From: Meiothermus sp.
GTDB lineage: Bacteria; Deinococcota; Deinococci; Deinococcales; Thermaceae
Assembly: GCF_026004115.1 (NCBI RefSeq)
Contig: NZ_BPIM01000001.1
Coordinates: forward strand, 2,150,501 to 2,214,500
Reading direction: 5' to 3'
DNA length: 64,000 nt
Both the position numbers and the translations under genes were made by a program. Within the stretch, counting starts at the first letter, position 1. Every line of letters starts with the position of its first letter. Below, piece by piece: positions 26,000-34,316 of the stretch. The notes beneath the pieces were generated by a model. It had not been told where the DNA came from and made no database searches. It worked only from the letters and a program-made list of their open reading frames with translations.

Positions 26000-27049
26000 A
26001 TGAGTGTGCTCACCGAAGCCCGGGTACTGGAAGCCCTGAAGACCGTCAACGATCCCGAGTTACACAAGGATTTGGTGTCGCTGGGAATGGTCGAAAAAAT
26101 TGTGGTGGAAGGGGCCAGGGTAGCAGTCAAGATTAACCTGACCACCCCGGCCTGCCCACTCAAGGAGCAGATTGAGGGGGATGTGCGCTCGGCTATCGGC
26201 AAGATTGGTGCTGCCGAGATTGAAGTGCACTTTGGCGCACAGGTGCGTGCCCCGCAAAACCTGCCCCTGCCTGGGATCAAGCACATTGTGGCTATCGCTT
26301 CGGGCAAAGGGGGGGTGGGCAAGAGTACCATTGCCGCCAACCTGGCCATCGCGCTGGCCCAGGAGGGCGCCCGTGTGGGTTTGCTGGATGCTGATATCTA
26401 CGGCCCCAGCCAGGCCCAGATGTTTGGCACCCAGGGAGAGAAGCTCCGGGTAGATGAGCAAAAGCGCATGGTGCCTCTTGAGCGCTATGGAATCAAGCTC
26501 ATCAGCATGGCCAATATCGTCCCACCGGGACAGGCCATGGTCTGGCGTGGCCCCATATTGCATGGCACCATCAAACAATTCTTGCAGGAAGTAGCCTGGG
26601 GCGATCTTGACTACTTGATTATTGATCTGCCCCCCGGTACAGGGGACGTGCAGCTTTCTCTGTCGCAACTCACCCGGCTTTCGGGGGGGGTGATTGTCAC
26701 TACCCCGCAAGATGTGGCCCGGATTGATGCTGAGCGGGCGCTGGACATGTTCAAGCGGGTACAGGTCAACATCCTGGGTGTGATTGAGAATATGTCCTAT
26801 TTTGAACAGAACGGCCAAAAGACCCACATCTTTGGACAGGGCGGGGGCCGGCAGATGGCCGAACAATACAAGACTGCTTTCCTGGGTGAGATTCCCATCG
26901 CGCTTTCGGTACGCGAGGGGGGCGATAGCGGTGTGCCGGTGGTCGTAGGTGCCCCGCAGTCGCCCGAGGCTGAGGCCTTCCGCCAGGCCGCGCGCAATCT
27001 GGCAGGACAGTTGTCGGTGCAGTCTTATCTGCTGCTGCCGATGGCCTAG
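26000..27049 (+). CDS. mrp: Mrp/ApbC-type P-loop ATPase, Fe-S cluster carrier family
   Basis: A 349-residue protein with an N-terminal MIP18 (DUF59) domain (1-85) and a ParA-like ATPase domain with deviant Walker A SGKGGVGKST and DADIYGPS. It is expected to carry or load Fe-S clusters. The usual C-terminal CxxC that holds the bridging cluster is absent: ENMSYF is followed by EQNGQKTHIFGQGGG with no cysteine. The neighbour downstream is a SufR-type regulator, 7 bp after the stop, which fits an Fe-S homeostasis operon. Confidence 0.9.
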   Translation: MSVLTEARVLEALKTVNDPELHKDLVSLGMVEKIVVEGARVAVKINLTTPACPLKEQIEGDVRSAIGKIGAAEIEVHFGAQVRAPQNLPLPGIKHIVAIASGKGGVGKSTIAANLAIALAQEGARVGLLDADIYGPSQAQMFGTQGEKLRVDEQKRMVPLERYGIKLISMANIVPPGQAMVWRGPILHGTIKQFLQEVAWGDLDYLIIDLPPGTGDVQLSLSQLTRLSGGVIVTTPQDVARIDAERALDMFKRVQVNILGVIENMSYFEQNGQKTHIFGQGGGRQMAEQYKTAFLGEIPIALSVREGGDSGVPVVVGAPQSPEAEAFRQAARNLAGQLSVQSYLLLPMA

Positions 27050-27056
27050 GGGTGTT

Positions 27057-27677
27057 ATGGCTGTGGGAATGGGTGAGACCAAGTTGCGCATCCTCGAGAC
27101 CCTGCGCTCGCGCTCGAGCTGTGCAGGCTCGCTGGCCGAGTCGCTGGGCATCTCCAAAGTAGCGGTGCACCGCCACCTGGAAGACCTCGAGCGCGAGGGT
27201 TTGGTGCGGGCCCGTCTAGAGAAAAACGAGAGCCGGGGCCGCCCTAAGCAGGTGTACCAGGCTGTTGACGAGCAGGCCTCTTACGCCCGCGTCTGCGCCG
27301 ATGTGCTCACCCACCTCAAGGAGCTTTTTGGGGAAGGGCTGGTGCTGGAAGTTCTGACCCGGCGCAACAACAAGCTGCTCGAGGAACTCGCCCCCCACAT
27401 GGAAGGTCTGACCCTCGAGCAAAGAATCTATCGCTTGAGTGAATTTCTCACCGAGCAGGGCTACCAGGCCAGTTTTTACCTCGAAAATGGGGCCTGGTAT
27501 CTCGAGCAGGGTCGCTGCCCCAAGCTGGCCCTTTCCATGGAGCACAGTGAATTCTGCCACGCCGAACTCGAGATGTATAAGCAACTGCTGGGGGCTTCGG
27601 TCGAGCGCGAAGAGCGTATCGCAGCCGGAGGCAACCGCTGTCGCTACCGCATAGATGCAACCGGTATTGAAGGCTAA
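27057..27677 (+). CDS. SufR-type [4Fe-4S] transcriptional regulator
   Basis: A 206-residue protein with an N-terminal winged helix (recognition region SLGISKVAVHRHLEDL) and a C-terminal cluster-binding domain. Cysteines 154, 167 and 195 have the C-x12-C-x27-C spacing of cyanobacterial SufR, which represses Fe-S assembly genes. The frame is open before 27057, but the ATG there directly follows mrp; a second ATG is at 27069. No suf genes are in the window, so its targets may be distant or mrp itself. Confidence 0.85.
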   Translation: MAVGMGETKLRILETLRSRSSCAGSLAESLGISKVAVHRHLEDLEREGLVRARLEKNESRGRPKQVYQAVDEQASYARVCADVLTHLKELFGEGLVLEVLTRRNNKLLEELAPHMEGLTLEQRIYRLSEFLTEQGYQASFYLENGAWYLEQGRCPKLALSMEHSEFCHAELEMYKQLLGASVEREERIAAGGNRCRYRIDATGIEG

Positions 27678-27694
27678 AGATGGCAAAAAAACTC

Positions 27695-28030
27695 ATACCA
27701 GGTTCGGTTAATTTGTCACCCTTCGGTGACGAACTAATAAGAAATCCGTTTATTAAGTTTCCAATTTTCCGAATAATCACCCAAAATGCCCCTCGAAAGA
27801 AAAGGTTTTGATAGAGGGTTCCGCGGATGGGCACTGCCCCCACCCGACCTCCCCCGCTGGGGGAGGGAAAGGAGGTTTTTCGCCAAGGCCAAATGGAATG
27901 CAACGGGCAGGTTTCTTACAACAGGGCCGAATTTATCCGCGTAGCGGAGGGTGTAAGCCCCTTGGAAGGGAGACGCTTTTTTCGCCGGCCGACAGGGAGG
28001 GGTGTGCTCAGGATTCAAAAAGACAGCCTC
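27695..28030 (+). repeat. Composite MITE-like repeat, disrupted copy R3
   Basis: The left end (ATACCAGGTTCGGTTAA and the GTCACC/GGTGAC hairpin) is at 27695-27736. The rest resumes near 27930 with one degenerate 38-bp unit, the CACACCCCTCCC-type joint and half of the GATTCAAAAAGACA module, ending near 28030 without a right terminus. About 190 bp of unrelated sequence, with a C/G hairpin, lies between. It sits between the convergent 3' ends of the SufR-type gene and maf; this 403-bp gap has no gene. Confidence 0.6.
27848..27866. repeat. CCTCCCC/GGGGAGG hairpin repeat, copy 3
   Basis: CCTCCCC and GGGGAGG arms around CGCTG, almost the same as the hairpin next to R1. It is preceded by CCCCCACCCGA, which also occurs near the 14.8-kb copy. 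Confidence 0.5.
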
Positions 28031-28080
28031 GTATTTCATCGTCTTCAGCGGAGGTTTTGTGGAATACTCTTGGTAAAGCC

Positions 28081-28659
28081 CTATCTTTGGCCAAAGTAGC
28101 CCAGTTGGTATAGCCGTTGCCAGACCCGACTCACCGGCAGTCCCATCACGGTGTAAAAATCGCCCTCGATGCGCTCGATAAGCACCATTCCCAAACCTTG
28201 TGCCCCATATCCTCCGGCCTTGTCCAGTCCCTCGCCGCTACTGGCGTACCACTCGAGCTCCCACTCTTGCAAATCCCGAAAGGCAACCTTTGCTTCGACC
28301 ACTTCGCTGTGCAGGTGCCCCTCGGGCTGCTGGATGGCAAAGCCCGTATAGACCGTATGGGTGCGGCCTGAAAGCCGATGTAAGAAGGCCTTGTTTTCCT
28401 CAGGGCTTCGCGGTTTGCCCAGAACCTCGGTATCTAGCGCCACCACGGTATCGGCGGCCAGTACCCACTGCCCCGGCTGCCAGATGGTCTGGGCTTTTTT
28501 TGCGGCCAGGGCTTCGGCCATGGGAGCTGGCTCGAGGTGCCCCAAAGACTCTTCGTCTATATCAGCAGGGCGTGCTTCGAAGGGAATAGATAGTCGCTTT
28601 AGCAGCTCAGCACGGCGGGGGCTTTGCGAGGCCAGGATGAGGGTGGGGAGAGAAGTCAT
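28081..28659 (-). CDS. maf: Maf nucleoside-triphosphate pyrophosphatase
   Basis: A 192-residue house-cleaning enzyme that hydrolyses dTTP/UTP-type or modified nucleotides. Family motifs: LASQSPRRAELL at the N-terminus, LAADTVVALD, GKP and a conserved Gly/Asp region (GGYGAQGLG). The ATG at 28659 gives the family N-terminus; an ATG at 28695 would add 12 residues. It is transcribed alone, convergent with the SufR-type gene. Confidence 0.92.
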   Translation of the reverse strand: MTSLPTLILASQSPRRAELLKRLSIPFEARPADIDEESLGHLEPAPMAEALAAKKAQTIWQPGQWVLAADTVVALDTEVLGKPRSPEENKAFLHRLSGRTHTVYTGFAIQQPEGHLHSEVVEAKVAFRDLQEWELEWYASSGEGLDKAGGYGAQGLGMVLIERIEGDFYTVMGLPVSRVWQRLYQLGYFGQR

Positions 28660-28870
28660 GGGAGCTTGGGGGAAGGGGAGAGGGGCTTGGTGCATGGGTA
28701 ACTTATTTTGTAGCACATTTTTAAACACGTTGATTGCCCAAAATTGCGATGTGCGGCCCATTGGGAGGCACTGAAGTGCATACTGAATTCTTGCTTGCCA
28801 GACCACTTAGCCAAGGGGGCTGGGGTGTTTGGATAAGCTTTTCTCGTGGGTTGTGTAAGGCTAAACATGT

Positions 28871-30001
28871 CTACAAGCGGCTTCCAGCACGCCAGGTGGC
28901 CTCCACTTCACGCTGGTAGCGCTGTGCCAGGTTGCTGTCGCGCAAAATGAGCAGGTTTTCGTTGTTCCGACTAAAACCGGAGCTGGTAAAGTTGTAGCTT
29001 CCTGTGACCACCCACTCGCCATCCACCACCATCACTTTGTGGTGCATGGTGTAGGGGTTGTCGTCCTTGCGGACATCAATTCCAGCTTGCTTCAAGGTTT
29101 CATCCCGTGAGTTTTCCAGGTTTCGCGCTTCTATCACCACCCGGACCCGAACCCCCCTCCGGTGGGCTTGCACGAGCGCCTCGACCATGCGGGTGTCGGT
29201 CAGGACAAAAGCGGCAATCCAGATATCTCGATTGGCCCGCTTCAGCAACTCGAGAATAGCACCCCGGCCCTCGCGGCCTCCCGCCGGGCTAAAGTAGACG
29301 GTGCCCTCGGTGGAGCCGATCAGGAATCGCTCGGAGCGGCCCAGACCACTTTCCTGGCCCGCGAAGATGGTATTGAACTCGGCCCGGTATACGTCCACCA
29401 GACCCCGCACCGGAAGCCACAGGCTGTTTTCGTTGTTGCGCTCGAAGGCGTTCCAGGTCAGGTTGGCGCTGCCGGTCCAGACGCCCAGGTCGTCAATCAA
29501 CACAAACTTGTGGTGCATCAGCGCGTTGTTGCGGCTGTCGTAGCAGACCCGCACTTGCTGGAGGGTTTCGCAGCGGGCCTGGCTGCTGCTTTTTACGCCC
29601 AGACTTTCGCGGGTTTCAATGCGGTAATCCGAATCGTTGAACATCCGCACCCGCACCCCCCGGACGGCAGCCCGAGCGAGGGCCTGGCCGATCTCGCGGT
29701 CTTCGAGCTCGAGCGCGGCTACCTCAATCCGGTTTTGGGCGGAATTAATCAGGTTAATCAGGCGGTTTTTGGCTGCCCGACCTTGCGCTGGAGCAAAATA
29801 GAGCTCGAGCCCCCCCGGGGCTTGGTAGACCTGGGGAACCGGGCGGAAGTAGGTATCCCAGACCAAATACCCCACCACCACCAGCAGCAGCAGAAAAAGC
29901 CAGATTCGGTCGCCGCTGCGGCGGGTTCGGCCACGACCCCCAAGGGGCCGCAGTAAGCTCCACACGCTGGGCAGTTGGCTGAAAATTGAGCGGCGACGCA
30001 T
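28871..30001 (-). CDS. Phospholipase D-like protein, membrane anchored
   Basis: A 376-residue protein with one N-terminal membrane span (about 33-50) and two PLD repeats. The HKD motifs are MHHKFVLIDD (first half) and MHHKVMVVDG (second half), each followed by GS(A/Y)N(L/F)T. It may act on phospholipids or nucleic acid outside the cell; the Nuc/endonuclease and cardiolipin-synthase branches are both possible. A TAGACA box lies just upstream of the ATG. No partner gene is adjacent. Confidence 0.85.
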   Translation of the reverse strand: MRRRSIFSQLPSVWSLLRPLGGRGRTRRSGDRIWLFLLLLVVVGYLVWDTYFRPVPQVYQAPGGLELYFAPAQGRAAKNRLINLINSAQNRIEVAALELEDREIGQALARAAVRGVRVRMFNDSDYRIETRESLGVKSSSQARCETLQQVRVCYDSRNNALMHHKFVLIDDLGVWTGSANLTWNAFERNNENSLWLPVRGLVDVYRAEFNTIFAGQESGLGRSERFLIGSTEGTVYFSPAGGREGRGAILELLKRANRDIWIAAFVLTDTRMVEALVQAHRRGVRVRVVIEARNLENSRDETLKQAGIDVRKDDNPYTMHHKVMVVDGEWVVTGSYNFTSSGFSRNNENLLILRDSNLAQRYQREVEATWRAGSRL

Positions 30002-30194
30002 AGCAGATGTCTACTGTACAACGCAGTGCGAAATTGTGCGGGCTAAAGTTTGACCTTGAAAAGACTCACGCCGCTCAGCTGGTATTCAGGGGATAAATGA
30101 AACGAGCTACAGAGCCCGTGCTCATCACGATACTGAATCGCGCAACCTATATTTTGGTAGCCAAAGGTGGCTAGCGCAATTTATTGGACTTGGG

Positions 30195-30200
30195 TACAAT
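30195..30200 (+). promoter_or_regulatory. -10 box of the TetR gene, leaderless start
   Basis: TACAAT ends 6 nt before the ATG at 30207. Confidence 0.6.
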
Positions 30201-30206
30201 CTCTTC

Positions 30207-30836
30207 ATGCTCAGTCTGCGGGAAAGGCAAAAGCTGCGTCGCCGTGATCGCATTTTTCGCACTGCCATCAACCTGTTTCGGGAGAAGGGGTTTCACCAGA
30301 CCACCGCCACCGACATTGCCAAAGCCTCGCACGTATCGCGCGGTACTTTCTTCAATTACTACGCCTACAAAGAAGCTGTGCTGCTCGATTTTGGCGCGCA
30401 ACTGCTGAGCGAGTTGCGCGAACAGGCCCTGGCCGAACTGGGCCAGGGAGAGCCTCCCCTCGAGGTCTTGCGCCGGTTGTGGGATCGGCTGGCCGAGGTG
30501 AGCGAGCGGGAACGTGTACTGCTCTCGCCGCTGGCTTACGAGCTCCTGAATCCCGATCCTGCACGAGCCAAAGCTGCCTTCGAGGCTCTGCCTCTGGGCG
30601 ATCTGATTGCCGATATCCTGCGCCCGCTCAAGCTGCGCGGCAGGCTGCGGGAAGATATGTCGCTCGAGCGCATCTCCCGCTCGATTGCCGATGTATACCT
30701 GCTCTCGGCATTGCGCTGGGCGGCCTATACCCCGGGACGGCAGCTCAAGGAAGAGATGACCAAGTTTCTCGACCTCATGCTGGAAGGAGCCGTAACCCGC
30801 GAGACCAGCAAGCGCGAAAAAGCCGCTAAGGCTTGA
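30207..30836 (+). CDS. TetR-family transcriptional regulator
   Basis: A 209-residue regulator. The N-terminal helix-turn-helix is typical (FREKGFHQTTATDIAKAS, then HVSRGTFFNYYAYKEAVL), and the helical C-terminal ligand domain has no informative motif. It starts without a leader. The alkyltransferase-like gene begins one base after its stop, so the two form an operon; a link to alkylation or xenobiotic stress is possible but not shown. Confidence 0.88.
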   Translation: MLSLRERQKLRRRDRIFRTAINLFREKGFHQTTATDIAKASHVSRGTFFNYYAYKEAVLLDFGAQLLSELREQALAELGQGEPPLEVLRRLWDRLAEVSERERVLLSPLAYELLNPDPARAKAAFEALPLGDLIADILRPLKLRGRLREDMSLERISRSIADVYLLSALRWAAYTPGRQLKEEMTKFLDLMLEGAVTRETSKREKAAKA

Positions 30837-30837
30837 G

Positions 30838-31293
30838 ATGTACAGCCTGCTGATTCCCACGCCCATTGGCCCCCTTTTTGCCAGGGCTAGCCACCAAGGG
30901 TTGCTATCGGTGGAGTTGCTGGTGCTGGGTGAGGGCTTGCCGGAGCGCCCCAACCGGCTTCTGCGTAGCCTGGCCCGGCGGGTAGAAGGCTATTTTGCCG
31001 GTAAAGGGGAAACTTTTTTGGGGATACCCCTGGACTATGCCGGTTTCGATGTCCGGCGGATGGCCCTGTACGAAGCAGTTCGACGTATTCCCCTGGGTGA
31101 AACCCGCAGTTATGCCCAGATGGGACGCTTGTGCGGCCTGACCCCGAGGGCGGTAGGAGCGGGTATGCGGGCTTGCCCCTTCTTCCTGGTGGTTCCGGCC
31201 CAGCGGGTGATACATGCTGATGGCAGCCTGGGCGGTTTTGCTGGTCGCGAGGGCCTTAAGGAGTGGATGCTGCATTTTGAAGGCGCAAGATAG
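30838..31293 (+). CDS. Alkyltransferase-like protein (ATL), lacking the acceptor Cys
   Basis: A 151-residue protein of the Ogt/MGMT fold: MALYEAVRRIPLGETRSYAQ and a helix-turn-helix with an arginine finger (TPRAVGAGMR). The catalytic PCHRV is replaced by PAQRV, so it cannot transfer alkyl groups to itself. ATL proteins bind O6-alkylguanine and flag it for nucleotide excision repair, as known for E. coli and Thermus ATLs. The His after the acceptor is also changed (Gln). It is co-transcribed with the TetR gene. Confidence 0.88.
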   Translation: MYSLLIPTPIGPLFARASHQGLLSVELLVLGEGLPERPNRLLRSLARRVEGYFAGKGETFLGIPLDYAGFDVRRMALYEAVRRIPLGETRSYAQMGRLCGLTPRAVGAGMRACPFFLVVPAQRVIHADGSLGGFAGREGLKEWMLHFEGAR

Positions 31294-31352
31294 GGCCAGG
31301 GACGGTGGGGCAATCCTTGGCTGCATTACCTGTGCCTGACCCGTCGGTCAGG

Positions 31353-31358
31353 TAAAGT
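31353..31358 (+). promoter_or_regulatory. -10 box of the S9 peptidase gene
   Basis: TAAAGT abuts the ATG at 31359 and ends 6 nt before the in-frame GTG at 31365. The latter has the usual leaderless spacing and may be the true start. Confidence 0.5.
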
Positions 31359-33215
31359 ATGGGGGTGACAACCGACCTGCTGTATCAACTCCGCTTCTTG
31401 TCCGACCTGACCGAAGGCCCTGGTGGCAAACCCCTTTTTGTTTACACCGACATCGAGCGACCCGAAAAAGAGCCCCCTCGCTACCGCTCCCGCCTGGCCA
31501 TGTGGGATGGGGAGATGCATTTGCTAACACAGGGCGAGGCCAAATCGCCCTTCTGGCGGGGGCGCTACATTTATTTCACCCGCAAGGTAGACAAGGCACC
31601 GCAACTTTTTCGCTTGCCCCTTTCGGGTGGCGAGGCCGAGCAGATCACACAGTTCAAAGCTGGCATAGAGGGTTACAAGGTGAGCCCCGATGGCAGCCGG
31701 ATCGCCCTGCTAACCCGAGGCGACTACGAGCCCCCCAAACCCGACGAACCCCGCACATACGAAACCTGGCCGGTCAAATTCGATGCTAGGGGTTTGTTGC
31801 CGGGGCAGCCCAGGGAACTCTGGCTGTGGGAAAACGCAACCGCCAGGCCGCTGGTCAAACTCGCTCAGGACGTCGAAGAGGTGGTTTGGAACGCGGTGGG
31901 CAACGGGTTATACTTCACCGCTTCGGGTTCGCCCCAGGAACGCTGGGGCTGGATTCAGCGGGCTTATCACGTAGGGTTGGACGGGCATATAGATGAGCTG
32001 TTTGGAGGGGTGGGGCCTATCGGCGGCCTCGAGCCCACCCCGGACGGCGGGCTGGTCTACCTGGCCCATGCCTGGGAACGGGGGGGTGGTACGGAGTCCA
32101 GGCTCTATTACCGGGGGCTGGACGGAAATATTCGCTTGCTGGCCCAGGGTTCTTTCCTTAACTCGGTGAACTCAGATATGCGTATCGGCGCCGGCGTACA
32201 AACCCCCAGGGTGGGGCCCGATGGTCGGGTTTACGTGGTGGTCACCCACCAGGGTTCGGCCCGCCTGCTGGCGGTGACCTTGGGGGGAGAGGTGCGGTTC
32301 TTCAGCCCGCAGGAGTTCAACATCCTGGGCTTTGCCTTTTGTGGCAACGACCTTTACACCCTCTCGGAAAATTTCACCCACGGCGCTCGCCTGACCCGCC
32401 GGGGAGAGGTACTCTTCGACCCCAATGCCGGTGTGTTGCCCGAACTGCCCACCCCCCAAGAGGTGCGCTACGAGGCACCCGAGGGTCATACCGTGCAGGG
32501 CTGGGTGTTGCTGCCCGAAGGCGAGGGCCCCCATCCCGTTGTTCTCTACATTCACGGCGGCCCCCACACCGCTTTTGGCAATGCCCTGATGTTGCAGTTG
32601 CAGCTCTTCCGGGCCGCTGGCATTGCCGTGGCCTACTGCAACCCCAGGGGTTCGACGGGCTACGGTCAGGACTATGTGGAGCTGGATAAGCGCTGGGGCG
32701 ATATTGACGAAAAAGACTTATTGGGCTTTTTGGATCATGTGCTGGCGCAGTTTCCCCTGGATTCCCGCCGGATTGGGGTGGCGGGGGGCTCGTATGGCGG
32801 CTTTATGACCAACTGGCTTACCGCCCGGCACCCAGCCCGATTCAAAGCCGCCGTGACCGACCGAAGCATCTGCAACTGGACGAGCTTTTATGGGGCCTCC
32901 GATATCGGGCCGCGCTTTACCTATCTGCAACTGGGGGCCAGACCCTGGGAGAACCCCGAGGTGCTGTGGCAAAAAAGCCCGCTCTCGCTGGCGCACCAGG
33001 TACAAACCCCCACCCTGGTGGTGCACTCTGAACAAGACCACCGTTGCCCCATAGATCAGGGCGAGACCTGGTATACGGTCTTGCTGCAAAAAGGGGTGCC
33101 CACCCGGTTTTTCCGAGTGCCCGAGGAGGGCCACGAACTGAGTCGGGCGGGTCGCCCTGACCGCCGCATTGCGCGTCTAAATGCTTATCTGGAGTGGTTT
33201 AAGGTGCATTTGTAA
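31359..33215 (+). CDS. S9-family serine peptidase (acylaminoacyl-peptidase-like)
   Basis: A 618-residue protein with an N-terminal beta-propeller that gates substrates and a C-terminal alpha/beta hydrolase domain. The nucleophile is in GGSYGGFM, the acid in SEQDHRCP and the His in EEGHELSR. It would cleave oligopeptides in the cytosol; no signal peptide is seen. The GTG at 31365 may be the real start (see promoter). Its 3' end faces the DUF3467 gene across two repeat elements. Confidence 0.9.
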   Translation: MGVTTDLLYQLRFLSDLTEGPGGKPLFVYTDIERPEKEPPRYRSRLAMWDGEMHLLTQGEAKSPFWRGRYIYFTRKVDKAPQLFRLPLSGGEAEQITQFKAGIEGYKVSPDGSRIALLTRGDYEPPKPDEPRTYETWPVKFDARGLLPGQPRELWLWENATARPLVKLAQDVEEVVWNAVGNGLYFTASGSPQERWGWIQRAYHVGLDGHIDELFGGVGPIGGLEPTPDGGLVYLAHAWERGGGTESRLYYRGLDGNIRLLAQGSFLNSVNSDMRIGAGVQTPRVGPDGRVYVVVTHQGSARLLAVTLGGEVRFFSPQEFNILGFAFCGNDLYTLSENFTHGARLTRRGEVLFDPNAGVLPELPTPQEVRYEAPEGHTVQGWVLLPEGEGPHPVVLYIHGGPHTAFGNALMLQLQLFRAAGIAVAYCNPRGSTGYGQDYVELDKRWGDIDEKDLLGFLDHVLAQFPLDSRRIGVAGGSYGGFMTNWLTARHPARFKAAVTDRSICNWTSFYGASDIGPRFTYLQLGARPWENPEVLWQKSPLSLAHQVQTPTLVVHSEQDHRCPIDQGETWYTVLLQKGVPTRFFRVPEEGHELSRAGRPDRRIARLNAYLEWFKVHL

Positions 33216-33244
33216 AGGGCTCTGAAAGGAACATCAAGGTTCTC

Positions 33245-33376
33245 AGGGCGGTTTCAGGTAATGACCTTGGGGTGAGGAGAGCGCTACTATCATCCGGGGG
33301 GTGAGGGGGAGGCCGCTGCGCGGCTACCCTGGGCTTGCTATCCCTATATCCATCGGATCAAATCGCAAACCGCTCT
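33245..33376 (-). repeat. Second inverted-repeat element, copy 1
   Basis: About 132 bp beginning AGGGCGGTTT and ending in the complement (AAACCGCTCT). It shares a stretch near ACCTTGGGGTGAGG and GCGCTA, and a second near GATCAAATCGCAAACCGC, with the element at 37234-37337 in opposite orientation. It abuts composite repeat R4 with no gap. The 447-bp gap 33216-33662 holds only repeats and a terminator. Confidence 0.65.
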
Positions 33377-33576
33377 ATACTGGGTTCAAAAAGATAGTCT
33401 TCAAAACCCACGACCCCCAGAGGCTATCTTTTTGAATACTGGAGCACACCCCTCCCGAACGGTCGATGAAGAAGGCGTCACCCTTTTCAAAGAGCCGTAT
33501 CGCCCTCCGCTACGCGGGTAGCCTCAGTCGGGTTAGTTCGTCACCAAATGGCGGACGAACCCGCCGCATCTGGTTT
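33377..33576 (-). repeat. Composite MITE-like repeat, copy R4
   Basis: About 200 bp from ATACT (33377) to GGTTT (33576). It has the GATTC-type inverted-repeat module, the CACACCCCTCCCGAACGGTC joint, one degenerate 38-bp unit (about 33485-33522) and the TTAGTTCG hairpin. The ends are more diverged than in the other copies. It lies between the 3' ends of the S9 peptidase and DUF3467 genes. Confidence 0.75.
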
Positions 33577-33609
33577 TACCTTGATACGCTTAGGGGCCTG
33601 GGTCCACAC

Positions 33610-33629
33610 AAAACCAACAGAAGTGTTGG
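33610..33629 (-). terminator. Terminator after the Roadblock-DUF3467 operon
   Basis: On the minus strand CCAACA-CTTC-TGTTGG is followed by TTTTG, 34 bp beyond the DUF3467 stop. A longer, weaker outer pairing (CCTGGG with CCCAGG) surrounds it. Confidence 0.65.
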
Positions 33630-33662
33630 AATCTTCCCACCTCTTCTGTGAACCCCCAGGGC

Positions 33663-33956
33663 TCAAGCTTTGGAAGTGTCCACGGCCTCGGGGATGACCC
33701 CGAAGGTTTCCTCGTAGCGCTGGATGTTCTCGGCCAAGCTACGCAGCAGCGCTTTGGCGTGCTGGGGACTGGTGATCACTCTGCTGGTGACCACAGCCAC
33801 GACCTGATTGGGTTGTCCGCCGGGTTGCATCAAGGCGAAGTCGAGGTAGAACTCGTTTTTTTGGTGCGAGAAGATGGCGAAATTGGCATACTTGCCAAGG
33901 GCGGTTTCGCGGTCAATATCTACACGTAGCTCGGGTACTTGTGAAACCTCACTCAC
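33663..33956 (-). CDS. DUF3467 protein
   Basis: A 97-residue soluble protein. It has the family signature of an N-terminal beta strand pattern (YANFAIFSHQKNEFYLDFAL), a TSRVITSPQHAKAL motif and a helical end. Function is unknown. Its start overlaps the stop of the adjacent Roadblock gene by 4 bp, so the proteins are probably made together, perhaps as a complex with a small GTPase encoded elsewhere. Confidence 0.8.
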   Translation of the reverse strand: MSEVSQVPELRVDIDRETALGKYANFAIFSHQKNEFYLDFALMQPGGQPNQVVAVVTSRVITSPQHAKALLRSLAENIQRYEETFGVIPEAVDTSKA

Positions 33957-34306
33957 GATAAAGCCTCCTGGAGGCGTGGGACACTCTTTTTCAGCTGGAA
34001 GCGCACCCGGCCCAGGCTTTGCATGGAATCCATCAGCACAACCAGCAAGTACCCAGCCTCGAGCGGAACCAGCAGCACTGGCCCCTCGGGGTACTCTACC
34101 ATGACCTCTTCGACCTCGCCGCGACCAAGTTCTTGGGATAGAGCCCGCGCAGAGGCCAGCGCCGTAGAAGCTGCACCCCCTAGAAAATCCACATCCGGGG
34201 CTTGCTCGGCACGGAGACTCTCGACCACAAAGCCATCCTCGGCTACCAGCGCCGAGGCCAACACGCCTTTGGTGACTTGCAACTCACCAAGCACTTCTTG
34301 AATCAT
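33953..34306 (-). CDS. Roadblock/LC7-domain protein (MglB-like), second of pair
   Basis: A 117-residue single Roadblock domain: VTKGVLASALVAEDGFVVES near the start and a central beta sheet (GPVLLVPLEAGYLLVVLMD). Roadblock proteins bind and activate Ras-like GTPases such as MglA. The site TAGGAG precedes the ATG. It overlaps the DUF3467 gene and lies 10 bp after the first Roadblock gene. Confidence 0.83.
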   Translation of the reverse strand: MIQEVLGELQVTKGVLASALVAEDGFVVESLRAEQAPDVDFLGGAASTALASARALSQELGRGEVEEVMVEYPEGPVLLVPLEAGYLLVVLMDSMQSLGRVRFQLKKSVPRLQEALS

Positions 34307-34316
34307 AGATTGACTC

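Noticed and set aside
30002-30206. tRNA or other RNA gene in the gap
   Set aside because: No T-loop, CCA end or terminator pattern was found here or in other gaps.
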